Below, one piece after another: positions 9,568 through 19,043 of a DNA stretch of 64,000 nt. Every line of letters begins with the position of its first letter. The stretch's first letter is position 1. The notes under the pieces were generated by a model that was not told the DNA's origin, ran no database searches, and saw nothing but the letters and a program-made list of their open reading frames with translations. Both the position numbers and the translations under genes were made by a program. Origin of the DNA: Shewanella sairae (GTDB lineage: Bacteria; Pseudomonadota; Gammaproteobacteria; Enterobacterales; Shewanellaceae); contig NZ_JAKILT010000005.1 in assembly GCF_023283535.1 (NCBI RefSeq), positions 85,320 to 149,319 of the forward strand, written 5' to 3'.

Positions 9568-10452
9568 TCAGCAAAGTTCTTTTAACCTGCTTTGTTCCTT
9601 AAACTGGGAGGGAGTGAGCTGGGTATGACGCTTAAAAAACTTCACAAAATAAGTCACGTCATCGAAGCCTAAATCATAAGCAATCTCTTGAATTTTCGCG
9701 CTACCGATAATTAGCCGGCGTTTGATTTCTAAAATAGCATGGGCATCAATCAGCTGCTTTGCCGTTTGCCCACTTGCCAGCTTACAAAGCAGATTAAGTG
9801 ACTTATAAGAAACATGCAGCATCTGCGCATATTCAGAAGCCTCACGAGTATGCGCAGCTTTACTTTCAATCAACAGCAAAAACTGTTGAAACCGATAAGC
9901 TTGTGACTCATTCAAATGCAAAGCTTCTGTCTTTCTTTCTGCCGCTAAAGCCACCAATAAAGACGAGAATAATAACTGTACTAACAACTGACTTTCTGTA
10001 GCACTTTCCTGAGCCTTGTTGATTTCAAATAGTAAGTTATCACAAGTATCGACAAGGCTAGTACTCAAGCTCAACAGCGGCTGCTGCGAACTGACCAAAT
10101 GGGTAGGCGTAAAGAATGGAATGCGAATATTGGTTAAAATAGTATTTAAAAAGTCTTCGGTAATATTAATCAATATACCTTTAGGACGACTTTGTAGATC
10201 GAAAGCATGTACCTGATGCTTGTTAATAAAAATAAAGCTGCCGCTTTTAAATGGATGATATTTAAAATCCACAAAATGGCCACCTTGCCCCTCTGTAATA
10301 TAGATAAAGCAAAAATAGTTAATTCGGTGGGGCTTTGACGGACAAAAGCGACACTTGCCAAGTTTGCTATAAAAGTGGTCTAAATCTAATATTTCTACAC
10401 CCGACTTATGGATATTTGGGGCTCTATATTCGACATTTGGAACACTGTTCAT
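9568..10452 (-). CDS. AraC-family transcriptional regulator
   Basis: A 294-residue regulator with an N-terminal cupin-like sensing region (about 30-110, with GSFIFINKHQVHAFD) and a C-terminal AraC double HTH (about 190-290). The second HTH ends in the family signature IAYDLGFDDVTYFVKFFKR followed by TPSQFK. It lies downstream of, and on the same strand as, the cysteine-synthase-like and HisC-like genes, with a 219-base gap, so it may have its own promoter. The ligand is unknown. Confidence 0.9.
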   Translation of the reverse strand: MNSVPNVEYRAPNIHKSGVEILDLDHFYSKLGKCRFCPSKPHRINYFCFIYITEGQGGHFVDFKYHPFKSGSFIFINKHQVHAFDLQSRPKGILINITEDFLNTILTNIRIPFFTPTHLVSSQQPLLSLSTSLVDTCDNLLFEINKAQESATESQLLVQLLFSSLLVALAAERKTEALHLNESQAYRFQQFLLLIESKAAHTREASEYAQMLHVSYKSLNLLCKLASGQTAKQLIDAHAILEIKRRLIIGSAKIQEIAYDLGFDDVTYFVKFFKRHTQLTPSQFKEQSRLKELC

Positions 10453-10671
10453 CTATTTTATGCCTGCCACTTAACCTCTGCTTGACTCGCGAGGCAATAA
10501 AACACTAATAACTACTTTAGTGAACTATCTAACCCCGCAAGCCAATAATCAATAACGTCACAGTAAAAATAAAACTCAGCTCTCAAACTCCACCGATAAC
10601 ACGTTTAAAAATGCGTTGCGTATTAAGCTTTCATATAAAAAACCAATTCCTCATCACTTAAGCCACAACAT

Positions 10672-11769
10672 TCAGTCTTTGGCTTTTACAGCAACAACCT
10701 CTGCCGGCGACTGCTGTTGATAACGATTAAACATGGCTTCAATAGACTCACTCTCACGACTAAAGCCTTTGTCTTGTAAAAAGGATTCACTGTAGAGCTT
10801 TGACGAGGATCGCTCAGGCTGATCGCAATAAAAAGTCACAATCCTTTTGCCTTGGCCCATTTTAGCTGCGGCATAGAGTGCGCCAGCCACATTTAACGCG
10901 GCGCTGCTGCCAAGTACTATGCCATCGTGCTCTTTAACATGGCGGGCAATAGCCACCAAATCAACATCCGGCAAGGTGATCGCTTTATCGATCTTCGCCT
11001 GATTAAAGTTTTCCACTAAACGCATAATTCCGATCCCCTCAGTAAACGAGTTCCCTGAGGCGCTGTACTGACCGGTTTTTAAATAGGAATAGATCCCAGA
11101 GCCATCGGGATCAACGACCCAAGTTTGTAATTGCGGATTTTGTTCTGACAAATAACGTGAATTCCCTGCAATGGTGCCACCTGTACCCGCGACAGAGACC
11201 AGAGCATCGATTCTCCCTTGAGTCTGCTGCCAGATCTCAGGGCCGGTATTAAGATAGTGGGCGTTAAAGTTACTGGTGTTCTCAAACTGATCTGCCCACC
11301 AATAGTCCTCATTCGTCGCGCCTAAACGTTTAGCAGTGTGATAAAAATGATCCGGATTAGCAAAAGGACAAGCATCAACCAATTTAAGCTCAGCACCATA
11401 AAGGGAGATCATCTGCTCTTTTTCAATAGCTTGACCTCTTGGCATCACCACTAGCATCTTAAAACCTAATGCTTTAGCCACTAAGACTAAACCTATGCCC
11501 GTGTTGCCAGCCGTCCCTTCAACTATTGTCATTCCCGCTGTTAATTTACCACTGGCGATCGCATCTTGTACCATCTGCAGCGCCGCGCGATCTTTAATCG
11601 AACCGCCAGGATTTTGCTGCTCACACTTAAGTAAGATCTCACAGCCACTAATCTCACTTAAACTATTGATCTTAAGCAGATCGGTATTGCCAATAAGATC
11701 GGTAACATGATTAGAAATAACCGGTGGGCTTGTTGGAACGCTAGGATTGGATTTAGTTACAGTAGGCAT
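10672..11769 (-). CDS. Cysteine-synthase-like PLP enzyme
   Basis: A 365-residue fold-type-II PLP enzyme of the cysteine synthase family. NPGGSIKDRAAL holds the likely Schiff-base Lys59, and GTAGNTG at 85-91 is the substrate/phosphate loop; the later GTGGTIAG glycine loop binds the cofactor phosphate. The TAGNTGIGL form, in place of TSGNTGIAL of CysK, and extra N- and C-terminal segments set it apart from housekeeping CysK and resemble the fungal-type cysteine synthase subgroup. It has no signal peptide. It lies 144 bases downstream of the HisC-like gene on the same strand, so co-transcription is possible. Its substrate may differ from O-acetylserine. Confidence 0.85.
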   Translation of the reverse strand: MPTVTKSNPSVPTSPPVISNHVTDLIGNTDLLKINSLSEISGCEILLKCEQQNPGGSIKDRAALQMVQDAIASGKLTAGMTIVEGTAGNTGIGLVLVAKALGFKMLVVMPRGQAIEKEQMISLYGAELKLVDACPFANPDHFYHTAKRLGATNEDYWWADQFENTSNFNAHYLNTGPEIWQQTQGRIDALVSVAGTGGTIAGNSRYLSEQNPQLQTWVVDPDGSGIYSYLKTGQYSASGNSFTEGIGIMRLVENFNQAKIDKAITLPDVDLVAIARHVKEHDGIVLGSSAALNVAGALYAAAKMGQGKRIVTFYCDQPERSSSKLYSESFLQDKGFSRESESIEAMFNRYQQQSPAEVVAVKAKD

Positions 11770-11913
11770 AGGAATGGACTCTTTATGGTCTTAATTTTTA
11801 CAATATTAATTTCTACAATAGTAGCCACAGAAAACACTAAAGCCAAGCCTCGGCAAGAGTGAAGCAAGCCCATAAGCGAGTCTAACTAATGGGATGCAAT
11901 TTTTAATATTCCT

Positions 11914-13104
11914 TTACACCCAGCCAAGCTCTCTAAACTTGGCTAAAGTCTTACAAAAATACTGCATTTGTGCAGGCGTGCCGATTGAGAGACGGTTCCA
12001 ACCCTCGCCGTGATTAAATGGACGGCCAACTAAGATCCCTGCCTTGCCCATACGCTGCATATACAGCTCGCTGTCGCCATTAACTTTATGGAAGATAAAG
12101 TTTGTTTCACTTGGTAGATAATCTAAACCTAGCGCTTCGAGCTGCTTATAAACTAACTCTTTAGCTTGGCTATTTGACTTAAGACTCAACTCCAGCCATT
12201 GCTGACTTTCAAGACTAGCTTTAGCCGCCACACAACCAATTAAATTAGCGTTATCAATACTCGCTTGCGCCTGCATCTGTTTGATTAACTCAGCATGCGC
12301 CACACCATAACCCACACGTAAACCCGCTAGAGCATAGATTTTTGAGAAAGTACGACACACCACAATATGCTTTTGCCCTTGCTTAACTCTCGCAACTGCT
12401 GACACAAAGCCAGCTTGTGCCACATATTCCACGTACGCTTCATCAACAATAAAGCTTAATTGGCTCGATGCTTGATCTAACCACTGATTGAGTTGGCTTT
12501 GCGGCAATAACACTCCAGTTGGATTATTCGGATTGCACAGATACACGATTGACGGACCATTATGGGCTGCGACTTTGGCTTTCATCGCGCCAAGATCAGT
12601 TTGCCAATTGCCATCAAGCTTTACCTTCACCACAGGTACACCACGTGCCATAGCGTAATCAATAATCACACCATAGCTAGGATCTGGCATCACTAACTGG
12701 GTATTGGTTTGCACTAGTGCATCTAATGCCATTTTTAGCACTTCTGATGAACCATTACCGTAGATAAGCTGTGACTCCGCAACCGATAAGTTTGCCGCAA
12801 TAGCCCCCATCAAATCGCTACGTGCCGCATCGGGATAACGCCAAGCGTTAGGTAGTGCATCAAGCACCGCTTGCTGTGCTTTAGGTGCTAATCCAAGTGG
12901 ATTTTCATTAAAGTTAAGCGGTATCGCCTCTGCAGGATTATTAGCGAGCGATGCTAAAGGGCTCGCCGTCGTAGAGGCTGTAGACAACGAGTTTGAGCTA
13001 CAACCTAGAGTGGCTAAACTCGATGCAGCCGCACCAGCATAAAGAAATTGACGACGGCTTAACTTGAAAGAGTTTGACTCAACAGAATTTGATTGCATAT
13101 TCAT
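11914..13104 (-). CDS. Tat-exported HisC-like aminotransferase
   Basis: A 396-residue class I/II aminotransferase resembling histidinol-phosphate aminotransferase. It begins with a twin-arginine signal, SRRQFLYAG at 16-24, followed by LGCSS at 33-37, where Cys35 could be a weak lipobox. The catalytic core shows FNENPLG, NPNNPTG, the Asp/Tyr of VDEAYVEY, and TFSKIYALAGLRVGYG with Lys255 as the likely PLP lysine. Histidine biosynthesis is cytoplasmic, so an exported copy must do something else, such as processing amino acids in the periplasm. No his genes are nearby. Confidence 0.87.
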   Translation of the reverse strand: MNMQSNSVESNSFKLSRRQFLYAGAAASSLATLGCSSNSLSTASTTASPLASLANNPAEAIPLNFNENPLGLAPKAQQAVLDALPNAWRYPDAARSDLMGAIAANLSVAESQLIYGNGSSEVLKMALDALVQTNTQLVMPDPSYGVIIDYAMARGVPVVKVKLDGNWQTDLGAMKAKVAAHNGPSIVYLCNPNNPTGVLLPQSQLNQWLDQASSQLSFIVDEAYVEYVAQAGFVSAVARVKQGQKHIVVCRTFSKIYALAGLRVGYGVAHAELIKQMQAQASIDNANLIGCVAAKASLESQQWLELSLKSNSQAKELVYKQLEALGLDYLPSETNFIFHKVNGDSELYMQRMGKAGILVGRPFNHGEGWNRLSIGTPAQMQYFCKTLAKFRELGWV

Positions 13105-13278
13105 TTATAGTTATTGAATTAATATGAATAGATATTCATATTAATTGCTCACTATCGCTAGTGTTTCAAAGCTGATTTGCTAACTAGATCACATTTAAAT
13201 ATAGCCGTAAGCGTATATAAATAAAGCATAAATTAGCCTAGAGGCAATTGAGATCAAACATCAGACAACTGATACAAA

Positions 13279-13305
13279 AAAGCCCTATCAAATTGATAGG
13301 GCTTT
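13279..13305 (-). terminator. Terminator of the chitinase gene
   Basis: Perfect 12-bp stem AAAGCCCTATCA / TGATAGGGCTTT with a short loop, followed on the minus strand by T residues, about 50 bases after the chitinase stop codon. Confidence 0.9.
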
Positions 13306-13354
13306 AAAGCTTATCGATATAAGGTTAGCCGATTAGCTTAATGTATTAAGAACA

Positions 13355-15535
13355 TTAACGAGCGAACCAGGCATCTGCCCAAGCGCTGCCCACACCTGGA
13401 GCATAATGACTTGCTGAACCGCTACACCAGCCGCTGTTTGGCCATGGTAGACACTCATAAACACCACCGGCGTTAGTCACAACATCACCAGCTTGGTACT
13501 GAGTGCCTGCAGCGTAAGCTGGGTAGTCACCACCTTCATCTTCTTCAACTAAGCTCACGCTAGTACGGCGAGTTAGCTCTTGCTCTGGTGCGCTAACCAC
13601 GACTTCATAGCTACCCGCGACTAAATCTGTCGCAGTCAGAGCCATAGCTGCCGTGTTTGCGCTATTAACTTCAGTGCTCGCAAATACGTTATTGCCTTGC
13701 ACTAAGCTAGCTTTAATCACCATAGTTTGGTTAACGCTAGCGCTAAACTCGATAGTGACACTACCTTGATCAAGCACATAACGTGGTGCAATACCTGTTA
13801 CATCAAGAGTAGGTTTAACCACTGGTGGCAAGCCACCGTCACAGTCGCTATCGCCTTGTGCTTTCCAAACGCCCCACTCGCCAGTAGTACCAGGCTCATC
13901 ACCTTGAGTCCACCAGCCAGCTAACCAACTTTTTCCGCCATGGCTTACTGTCTCTCCGCCTAGATAAACAGTGGTTTTATCCCATGCGTTTTCACACACA
14001 GCGCCTTGCTCTTTAACAGTAACTTTACGCAATGCAACGGTTTGCTGCCCCGCACTGTCTGTTACCCGGTAAGTGAGTGAATACTGACCTAATGTATCTG
14101 TATCAACATCACCTTCAATAACGATATGGTCAGTTAAGTCACCATCTTCGGCATCAAGTGCGCTAACACCTGCCATAGGGTAAAACTCACTACCAACGAA
14201 TACACTGGCGTTAGTTACGCCTTTGATTTCTGGCTTGGTGTTATACACTTCAACACTACGCACTTGTTCAGTCAGATTATCATCGCTATCAGACACGCGG
14301 TAGGTTAGTGGATACAAACCCAGAGCGTCAGTGTTTACGTTACCTTCAACTTCAATTGACGATGTTAAGTCACCATCTTCCATATCATTGGCGGTTACGC
14401 CAGCTAGTGAGTTAAATTCACCGCCTAACTTAACCCGAGTATTACTGATCCCACTAAAAATGGGTTTACCGTTATCAGGCTCTGGCGGCAAAATATCTTG
14501 GCCATGAATAAACGGACCGTATGCCTTAATGAATGACTCATTGTAAGCCTGACCCGCTGAGTTTTGCCCCATATCCCAGTTAACTGACCAAGTCATCACA
14601 CCACGTAGTGGCTGACCTTGTGCTTTTAGTTGTTCAAAAGCCGCGTACAGTTTTTGTGGATCTTTAACATAGCCCGTTGCTGCGGCATCGATGTTAGTAG
14701 GAATACCAAACACAAGTTTGTCATGCGGGATTTTGGTAAAACCATTGTTGCCGTTCGCTAGCGCGTCAGCGATATGATAAATAAACTCTTGCTTTAAGTT
14801 ATCGTTGTTTTGGGCAATCCAACCTAGGCCTTCGATATAAATACCGTCACCGCCTTGGTTATAAAACTGTGGGTTAATCCAATCGTAGTAACCTTCTAGT
14901 GCCGTGATATAAGGCACGTACTTGCCACCGGTTGTTAGGTATGGGAATTCTGGTGCCATAGTGATCAAGAAGTTTTTACCTTGCTCACGGTAGTAATCCT
15001 TAACGATACGCAGCGCAGCAGGAATAACAGTTTGATTGTCTGCAGCGGTAACAGCCGCTTGCTCAAGGTCGATATCCAAACCATCAAAGCCATATATTTC
15101 GACTAAACGAATGATTTCATCAGCCAATGCTTGCTCTTGACCATTACGCAGCTCAATGTGCGCATCTGCGCCGCCCAATGCGATTAATACAGAACGTCCT
15201 TGACGGTTTAGCTCACTGATTTGCTCAATAAACTGCGCTTCCGACAAGCCCACTGCAGGATCTAATTTAAAGGTAGGAATTGTGCCTACAGCGCCATAAA
15301 CCTTCATAAATGACACATCAACAACGTTATATTGCGGATCGACTTCTGCTAATGTCACACATGGCGCTACGCCACCTTTGTAACCACCACCCGCACACCA
15401 GTTATGCCAATAGCCCACAACAACACCCGCTTGTGGATTAACCATATCGCTACCGTTAGCCATAGTTGGAGTAGATAACGCGCCCATAGCTAACGCAACA
15501 CTGGCACCTAATAGGTTTATTTTTATTGATTTCAT
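13355..15535 (-). CDS. Secreted GH18 chitinase with Ig-like and chitin-binding domains
   Basis: About 726 residues. The start at 15535 is chosen because it has GGGA 8 bases upstream and opens directly into a signal peptide ending at TMA; the frame is open further upstream only through the riboswitch leader. Domains in order: GH18 catalytic domain to about residue 340 with DGLDIDLE (catalytic Glu158), two similar Ig-like domains (each with GVxAxDxEDGDLT), a first CBM5/12-type chitin-binding module (Trp-rich, WLAGWWTQGDEPG), another beta-sandwich region, and a C-terminal second CBM5/12-like module. It hydrolyses chitin outside the cell. A c-di-GMP riboswitch lies in its leader. Confidence 0.93.
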   Translation of the reverse strand: MKSIKINLLGASVALAMGALSTPTMANGSDMVNPQAGVVVGYWHNWCAGGGYKGGVAPCVTLAEVDPQYNVVDVSFMKVYGAVGTIPTFKLDPAVGLSEAQFIEQISELNRQGRSVLIALGGADAHIELRNGQEQALADEIIRLVEIYGFDGLDIDLEQAAVTAADNQTVIPAALRIVKDYYREQGKNFLITMAPEFPYLTTGGKYVPYITALEGYYDWINPQFYNQGGDGIYIEGLGWIAQNNDNLKQEFIYHIADALANGNNGFTKIPHDKLVFGIPTNIDAAATGYVKDPQKLYAAFEQLKAQGQPLRGVMTWSVNWDMGQNSAGQAYNESFIKAYGPFIHGQDILPPEPDNGKPIFSGISNTRVKLGGEFNSLAGVTANDMEDGDLTSSIEVEGNVNTDALGLYPLTYRVSDSDDNLTEQVRSVEVYNTKPEIKGVTNASVFVGSEFYPMAGVSALDAEDGDLTDHIVIEGDVDTDTLGQYSLTYRVTDSAGQQTVALRKVTVKEQGAVCENAWDKTTVYLGGETVSHGGKSWLAGWWTQGDEPGTTGEWGVWKAQGDSDCDGGLPPVVKPTLDVTGIAPRYVLDQGSVTIEFSASVNQTMVIKASLVQGNNVFASTEVNSANTAAMALTATDLVAGSYEVVVSAPEQELTRRTSVSLVEEDEGGDYPAYAAGTQYQAGDVVTNAGGVYECLPWPNSGWCSGSASHYAPGVGSAWADAWFAR

Positions 15536-15596
15536 GTATTTATCCCTTTTCATTAGATATCGAAAAGCAACAAACAGGCATGCAGAGGCTGCAGTC

Positions 15597-15696
15597 TGTG
15601 TCACTTGTGGTAGCGCCACTGCCATAGGTTGCCCCTTAGACTGGATGCTTTGCGTCACCTGCTTTCACAGGCTTTGCCTTTATCATCAAGTGCACA
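15597..15696 (-). promoter_or_regulatory. GEMM-I (c-di-GMP-I) riboswitch upstream of chitinase
   Basis: On the minus strand the leader holds all hallmarks of the GEMM-I aptamer in order: a closing stem TGTGCACTTG / CAAGTGACACA (10 bp with one bulged A), GGCAAAGCC, a hairpin capped by a GAAA tetraloop (CCTGTGAAAGCAGG), the invariant GACGCAAAGC, GTCTAAGG, and a second hairpin ending GCGCTACC, the tetraloop-receptor arm. This layout matches the Vibrio cholerae Vc2 aptamer. It ends 61 bases before the chitinase start. c-di-GMP should therefore control chitinase expression; whether it turns it on or off cannot be told. Confidence 0.92.
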
Positions 15697-16126
15697 TAGT
15701 GCAACTTGTAAGATCTTGCGGATTATTATCTACAATCCTAATATTGTAAATCGAAATATATCGATTAATCACCAACTTATAAATATAAAAAACACAAAAC
15801 CATCAAAGACAAAATATTGACAACCAACATATTGATAAAAAACAGATAAAAATAAACAAAATTAAAATCTAACTAGCACTAACACCAGTAAAACCCTTTT
15901 CTAACCAATAAAAACAACCAACAAAATATATTTTTAAAAAGAAATGCCAAAAAACTTACATAAAATCAAATTAGTCGACTTTTTGCAGTGCTTGTCTCAA
16001 AACACAGTTTATTGACGTTATCTAACAAATAACTGAATAAGGAGTTCAACTTTGGTTCAGCTAGCAAACGCTAATATTGCATGTGTTTTAAGCCTTAAGT
16101 GATCAAACATTGATTAAGAGAGTTGA
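15697..16126. other. Divergent promoter region, chitinase / DUF3302
   Basis: About 430 very AT-rich bases (A-rich on the plus strand from 15780 to 15990) upstream of the riboswitch on one side and the DUF3302 gene on the other. It should hold both promoters. I see no coding frame. Confidence 0.5.
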
Positions 16127-16435
16127 ATGAAAATCCACAATACAGACCTAGTTTATGAACACTTACCTAGTGTGATGGTACTGCTCGATTCCGTGGCCTT
16201 TATGTGGGTCGTCACCTTAATCACTATCGGCATCTTCAGTTGGGTCGCTCTAAAACTTTGGCACCTGCACTCTTTGCCTAAGTACCTCGCTAAAGAACAA
16301 GGCATGCAGCAAGCAAAACTGGTGTTTTGGCTATGTATGTTAGGTCTATTTTGGAAACCTTTATGGGTACTGGCCGTTATCGCCATCGTCACCGACTGGG
16401 ACAGAGCGCAAGAATGGATTAGGGGGACACGCTAA
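16127..16435 (+). CDS. DUF3302 (YiaW-like) inner-membrane protein
   Basis: A 102-residue protein with two membrane segments (about 16-41 and 62-86), matching the DUF3302 family that pairs with HlyD-type proteins, as yiaW pairs with yiaV in Escherichia coli. Its stop codon overlaps the ATG of the next gene by one base (TAATG), so the two are translationally coupled and likely form one complex. Function is unknown. Confidence 0.8.
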   Translation: MKIHNTDLVYEHLPSVMVLLDSVAFMWVVTLITIGIFSWVALKLWHLHSLPKYLAKEQGMQQAKLVFWLCMLGLFWKPLWVLAVIAIVTDWDRAQEWIRGTR

Positions 16436-17466
16436 TGAAAGAGATCATGCTGCCGTACATTTTTATCGTTTGGTTACTGTTTAAATTCAAAGTGATAAAA
16501 ACCAGACCGCGCAATTATTTTATTAGCGTATTTGTCGGTTGTTTAATTGCTAGTGCGCTGTTTTTGGCTCACCGCTTTTATTCACCTGCGGATTTAACCA
16601 ACTCCACCACAGTCAGAGCACCCCATGCGATTCTGTCACCCGCCATTGGTCAGCAGATAGAATCAATCAAAGTCGATCATAATCAACAAGTCAAAAAGGG
16701 AGAGCTTATCTACACCTTGGTCGATGACAAGGTGAGCAGTGCCATTGATGAGATCAATGCGCGCATTAACGAGGTTGAGCGCAGCATCGAGGCAACTGAA
16801 GTAAAGCTTGCCCAAGCTAAGCGCACCCATAAACGTAAAGCCGAACTAGGTCAGCATGTTAGTGAGCGTGACTTAGAAAACGCTGAAGATAACGTTGAGA
16901 TCATCAAAGCTGAACTCAAGGTACAACACGCACAACTTGAGGTGCAATATGCGCAGCTGCGTAAACAAGAGTTTGAGCTCAAACGTCTAGAGGTGCGCGC
17001 ACCGTTTGACGGTATGGTAACCCATGTTTATATCGCCGATGGCTCACGTGTCGGTGCCATGCACCTATGGGATATCAAGCGCAAATTTGTCGAAATGCGT
17101 ATCCCCGATCAATCATTTGCCTATATTCAACCGGGTCAATTTGCCGAGTTTTATATTGATGCTTATCCAGGGCAGATATTTAGAGCCAGAGTGCACAGTA
17201 AGGTCGAAGCCACAGGTGAAGCTCAGGGCGATATCTTACCACGCGAGCAAATGGTGTCGCGTCATATCAACTTAGGGGCTATGCCAGTAGGCCGAACCGT
17301 GGTGCTAGAGGTGGATGAAGCCACAATGGAGATGCTCCCCATTGGCGCAACTGGCTCAGCATGGGTCAGTGCCGACAAGCCAATGTCGATATTAGGCTTT
17401 CTAGATATTATCGGCGGCGCGACGGTAAGATTAACGGCAGTAAAAGCCTACCTTAATCCGCTATAA
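16435..17466 (+). CDS. HlyD/EmrA-type membrane-fusion protein (YiaV-like)
   Basis: A 343-residue membrane-fusion protein: one N-terminal membrane anchor (about 28-46), a split lipoyl/biotinyl-type domain (SPAIGQQIESIKVDHNQQVKKG before and VRAPFDGMVTHVYIADGSRV after), a long alpha-helical hairpin between them (about 100-185), and a C-terminal beta-barrel. It overlaps the DUF3302 gene by one base. No pump subunit is encoded next to it, as with yiaV. A role in transport across the envelope is inferred from the family. Confidence 0.87.
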   Translation: MKEIMLPYIFIVWLLFKFKVIKTRPRNYFISVFVGCLIASALFLAHRFYSPADLTNSTTVRAPHAILSPAIGQQIESIKVDHNQQVKKGELIYTLVDDKVSSAIDEINARINEVERSIEATEVKLAQAKRTHKRKAELGQHVSERDLENAEDNVEIIKAELKVQHAQLEVQYAQLRKQEFELKRLEVRAPFDGMVTHVYIADGSRVGAMHLWDIKRKFVEMRIPDQSFAYIQPGQFAEFYIDAYPGQIFRARVHSKVEATGEAQGDILPREQMVSRHINLGAMPVGRTVVLEVDEATMEMLPIGATGSAWVSADKPMSILGFLDIIGGATVRLTAVKAYLNPL

Positions 17467-17519
17467 CTTTTTAGTTTTTGCATTTTAGTGTTTCTACTAA
17501 GTAATAACGCCTAAACGAA

Positions 17520-17545
17520 AAAAGCATAGCCTAGGCTGTGCTTTT
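17520..17545. terminator. Bidirectional terminator
   Basis: An 11-bp stem AAAAGCATAGC / GCTGTGCTTTT (one G-T pair) with loop CTAG lies between the convergent HlyD-type and BI-1-like genes. Confidence 0.8.
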
Positions 17546-17567
17546 GCTTCATCTCATTGGCTATCAA

Positions 17568-18248
17568 TTACGATCGCAGCGATGAAATAAGATTAAGAAT
17601 ACGCATAAATAAATTCATGATATGGATATACAACATACCACCAAAATCGATCGCTTCATCTAAGGTTTCACCATACTCACAAGCAACTGCCCAAGTATAA
17701 CCAATGTAACCACAGCTACTCATTGCAACAAGTAAATGGATCATATCGTGACTATGACCGAAGAGCAGCAGCCAAGTAAACTCAACCAGCACTATCCATC
17801 CACCAATCACACATAACACCTTGCCAAAGCTCAAAAAAAGCTTAGGTACTAAGGTTGAAGTAATGATCATTAACAAGGTAATGCCAGCGGTATATTCCAC
17901 GGCTAACGCGACCTCAGCCGCCCTAAACCCTTGTAGCAGTAGGCTTAAAGTAATGCAAAGGCTCAAAGTCATCAGGTTGTAGCCCAAAAAGCTCACCAGC
18001 GGCAGCGGATACTGCAGCATAATCAAGCAGCCGCCCATTAATGAGCCAAACACAACTACTAGCAAAACCCATGGATTTATCCAATGCAGTATTTCAACCG
18101 GAAAATACGCAACAGCTAGATAATTAAGACTAAATCCCCAAATTAGCACTAAACCAATCACTAAGTTGAATACCCGTTTGCTAACCTGCCTATCTTTTAA
18201 AAACAGCCCAGATAAGTAATGACTCAGGCCTGCTTGTGACTTTTCCAT
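17568..18248 (-). CDS. Seven-segment membrane protein, Bax-inhibitor-1-like
   Basis: A 226-residue protein with about seven hydrophobic segments. The C-terminal part, with DEAIDFGGMLYIHIMNLF, resembles the closing Asp-containing motif of BI-1/YccA family proteins, which are membrane channels or regulators of FtsH. The rest is too diverged for me to be sure. It is a single gene, convergent with the HlyD-type gene and divergent from the DUF2999 gene. An unrelated small polytopic protein remains possible. Confidence 0.6.
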   Translation of the reverse strand: MEKSQAGLSHYLSGLFLKDRQVSKRVFNLVIGLVLIWGFSLNYLAVAYFPVEILHWINPWVLLVVVFGSLMGGCLIMLQYPLPLVSFLGYNLMTLSLCITLSLLLQGFRAAEVALAVEYTAGITLLMIITSTLVPKLFLSFGKVLCVIGGWIVLVEFTWLLLFGHSHDMIHLLVAMSSCGYIGYTWAVACEYGETLDEAIDFGGMLYIHIMNLFMRILNLISSLRS

Positions 18249-18531
18249 GTAAGCTATTTCCTAGCAATAATACGACGTTACACGCCAACTGTTGCGCAGC
18301 TTAACTAAGGTTTAAATTCGGCTACATCACTAAAAGCTAATTTTGCAAAACTCGTCAATAAACAGAGAGTTAAATGACTACATTTTAAGCTAAACCTATT
18401 CTAAGGTTAACAACTGTCAGTTACAGGTATGCCTACAGCACACACAACAATAAAACTCACTCCACCTTGGGCAGGGATGAGTGTTAGAATTAGTCACTAT
18501 TGAAAATTTACATACTCACAAAGGTAAGGCA

Positions 18532-18783
18532 ATGAACCCGATTCTTGCGATCTTAAAAGAACACAACGTCAGTGATGAACAAGCTAAAGAGCTGTTCCAA
18601 ACGCTAACTGAAAACCCAATGATGGCGATGGCTGTTATTGGTCAGCTGGGCATTCCACCAGAGAAGCTACAGCAACTTATGGGTCTTGTGATGCAAAACC
18701 CTGCATTGATTAAAGAAGCGGTTGAAGAGCTAGGTTTAGACTTTTCTAAAGTTGAAGCGGCTAAAGCCCAACTACAGAAGTAG
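18532..18783 (+). CDS. DUF2999 family protein
   Basis: An 83-residue, mainly helical cytoplasmic protein matching the DUF2999 family of Shewanella and Vibrio (start MNPILAILKEHNVSDEQ, then ENPMMAMAVIGQLGIP). The ATG at 18532 is preferred over an in-frame upstream GTG at 18481 because AAGGTAAGG lies just before it and family members start with MNPI. A strong terminator follows, so it is monocistronic. Function is unknown. Confidence 0.85.
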   Translation: MNPILAILKEHNVSDEQAKELFQTLTENPMMAMAVIGQLGIPPEKLQQLMGLVMQNPALIKEAVEELGLDFSKVEAAKAQLQK

Positions 18784-18827
18784 ATAGCGACTCAATCCCA
18801 GCAAAGCCACCGCTTTTCCGCATACCT

Positions 18828-18866
18828 AAATGCCTTGTAGCAACACAGCTATAAGGCATTTTTTTA
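18828..18866 (+). terminator. Rho-independent terminator of the DUF2999 gene
   Basis: A 14-bp stem AAATGCCTTGTAGC / GCTATAAGGCATTT (one G-T pair) with a 6-base loop is followed by a T tract on the plus strand. Confidence 0.93.
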
Positions 18867-19043
18867 TCTGAATTTTGATATCTGTGGACTTATTACCCAT
18901 CAGTGTAAGACATTGATCTAGTCAGAACTCAAATGACTGAAAGAATGATTGCTCCCTTATAACGCTATTCAACGCAGAAACCGGCAACGTAAAACAATCA
19001 AGATAACCAGCTAAAAGGTTGTATTAAATAAAATTAACTAATT

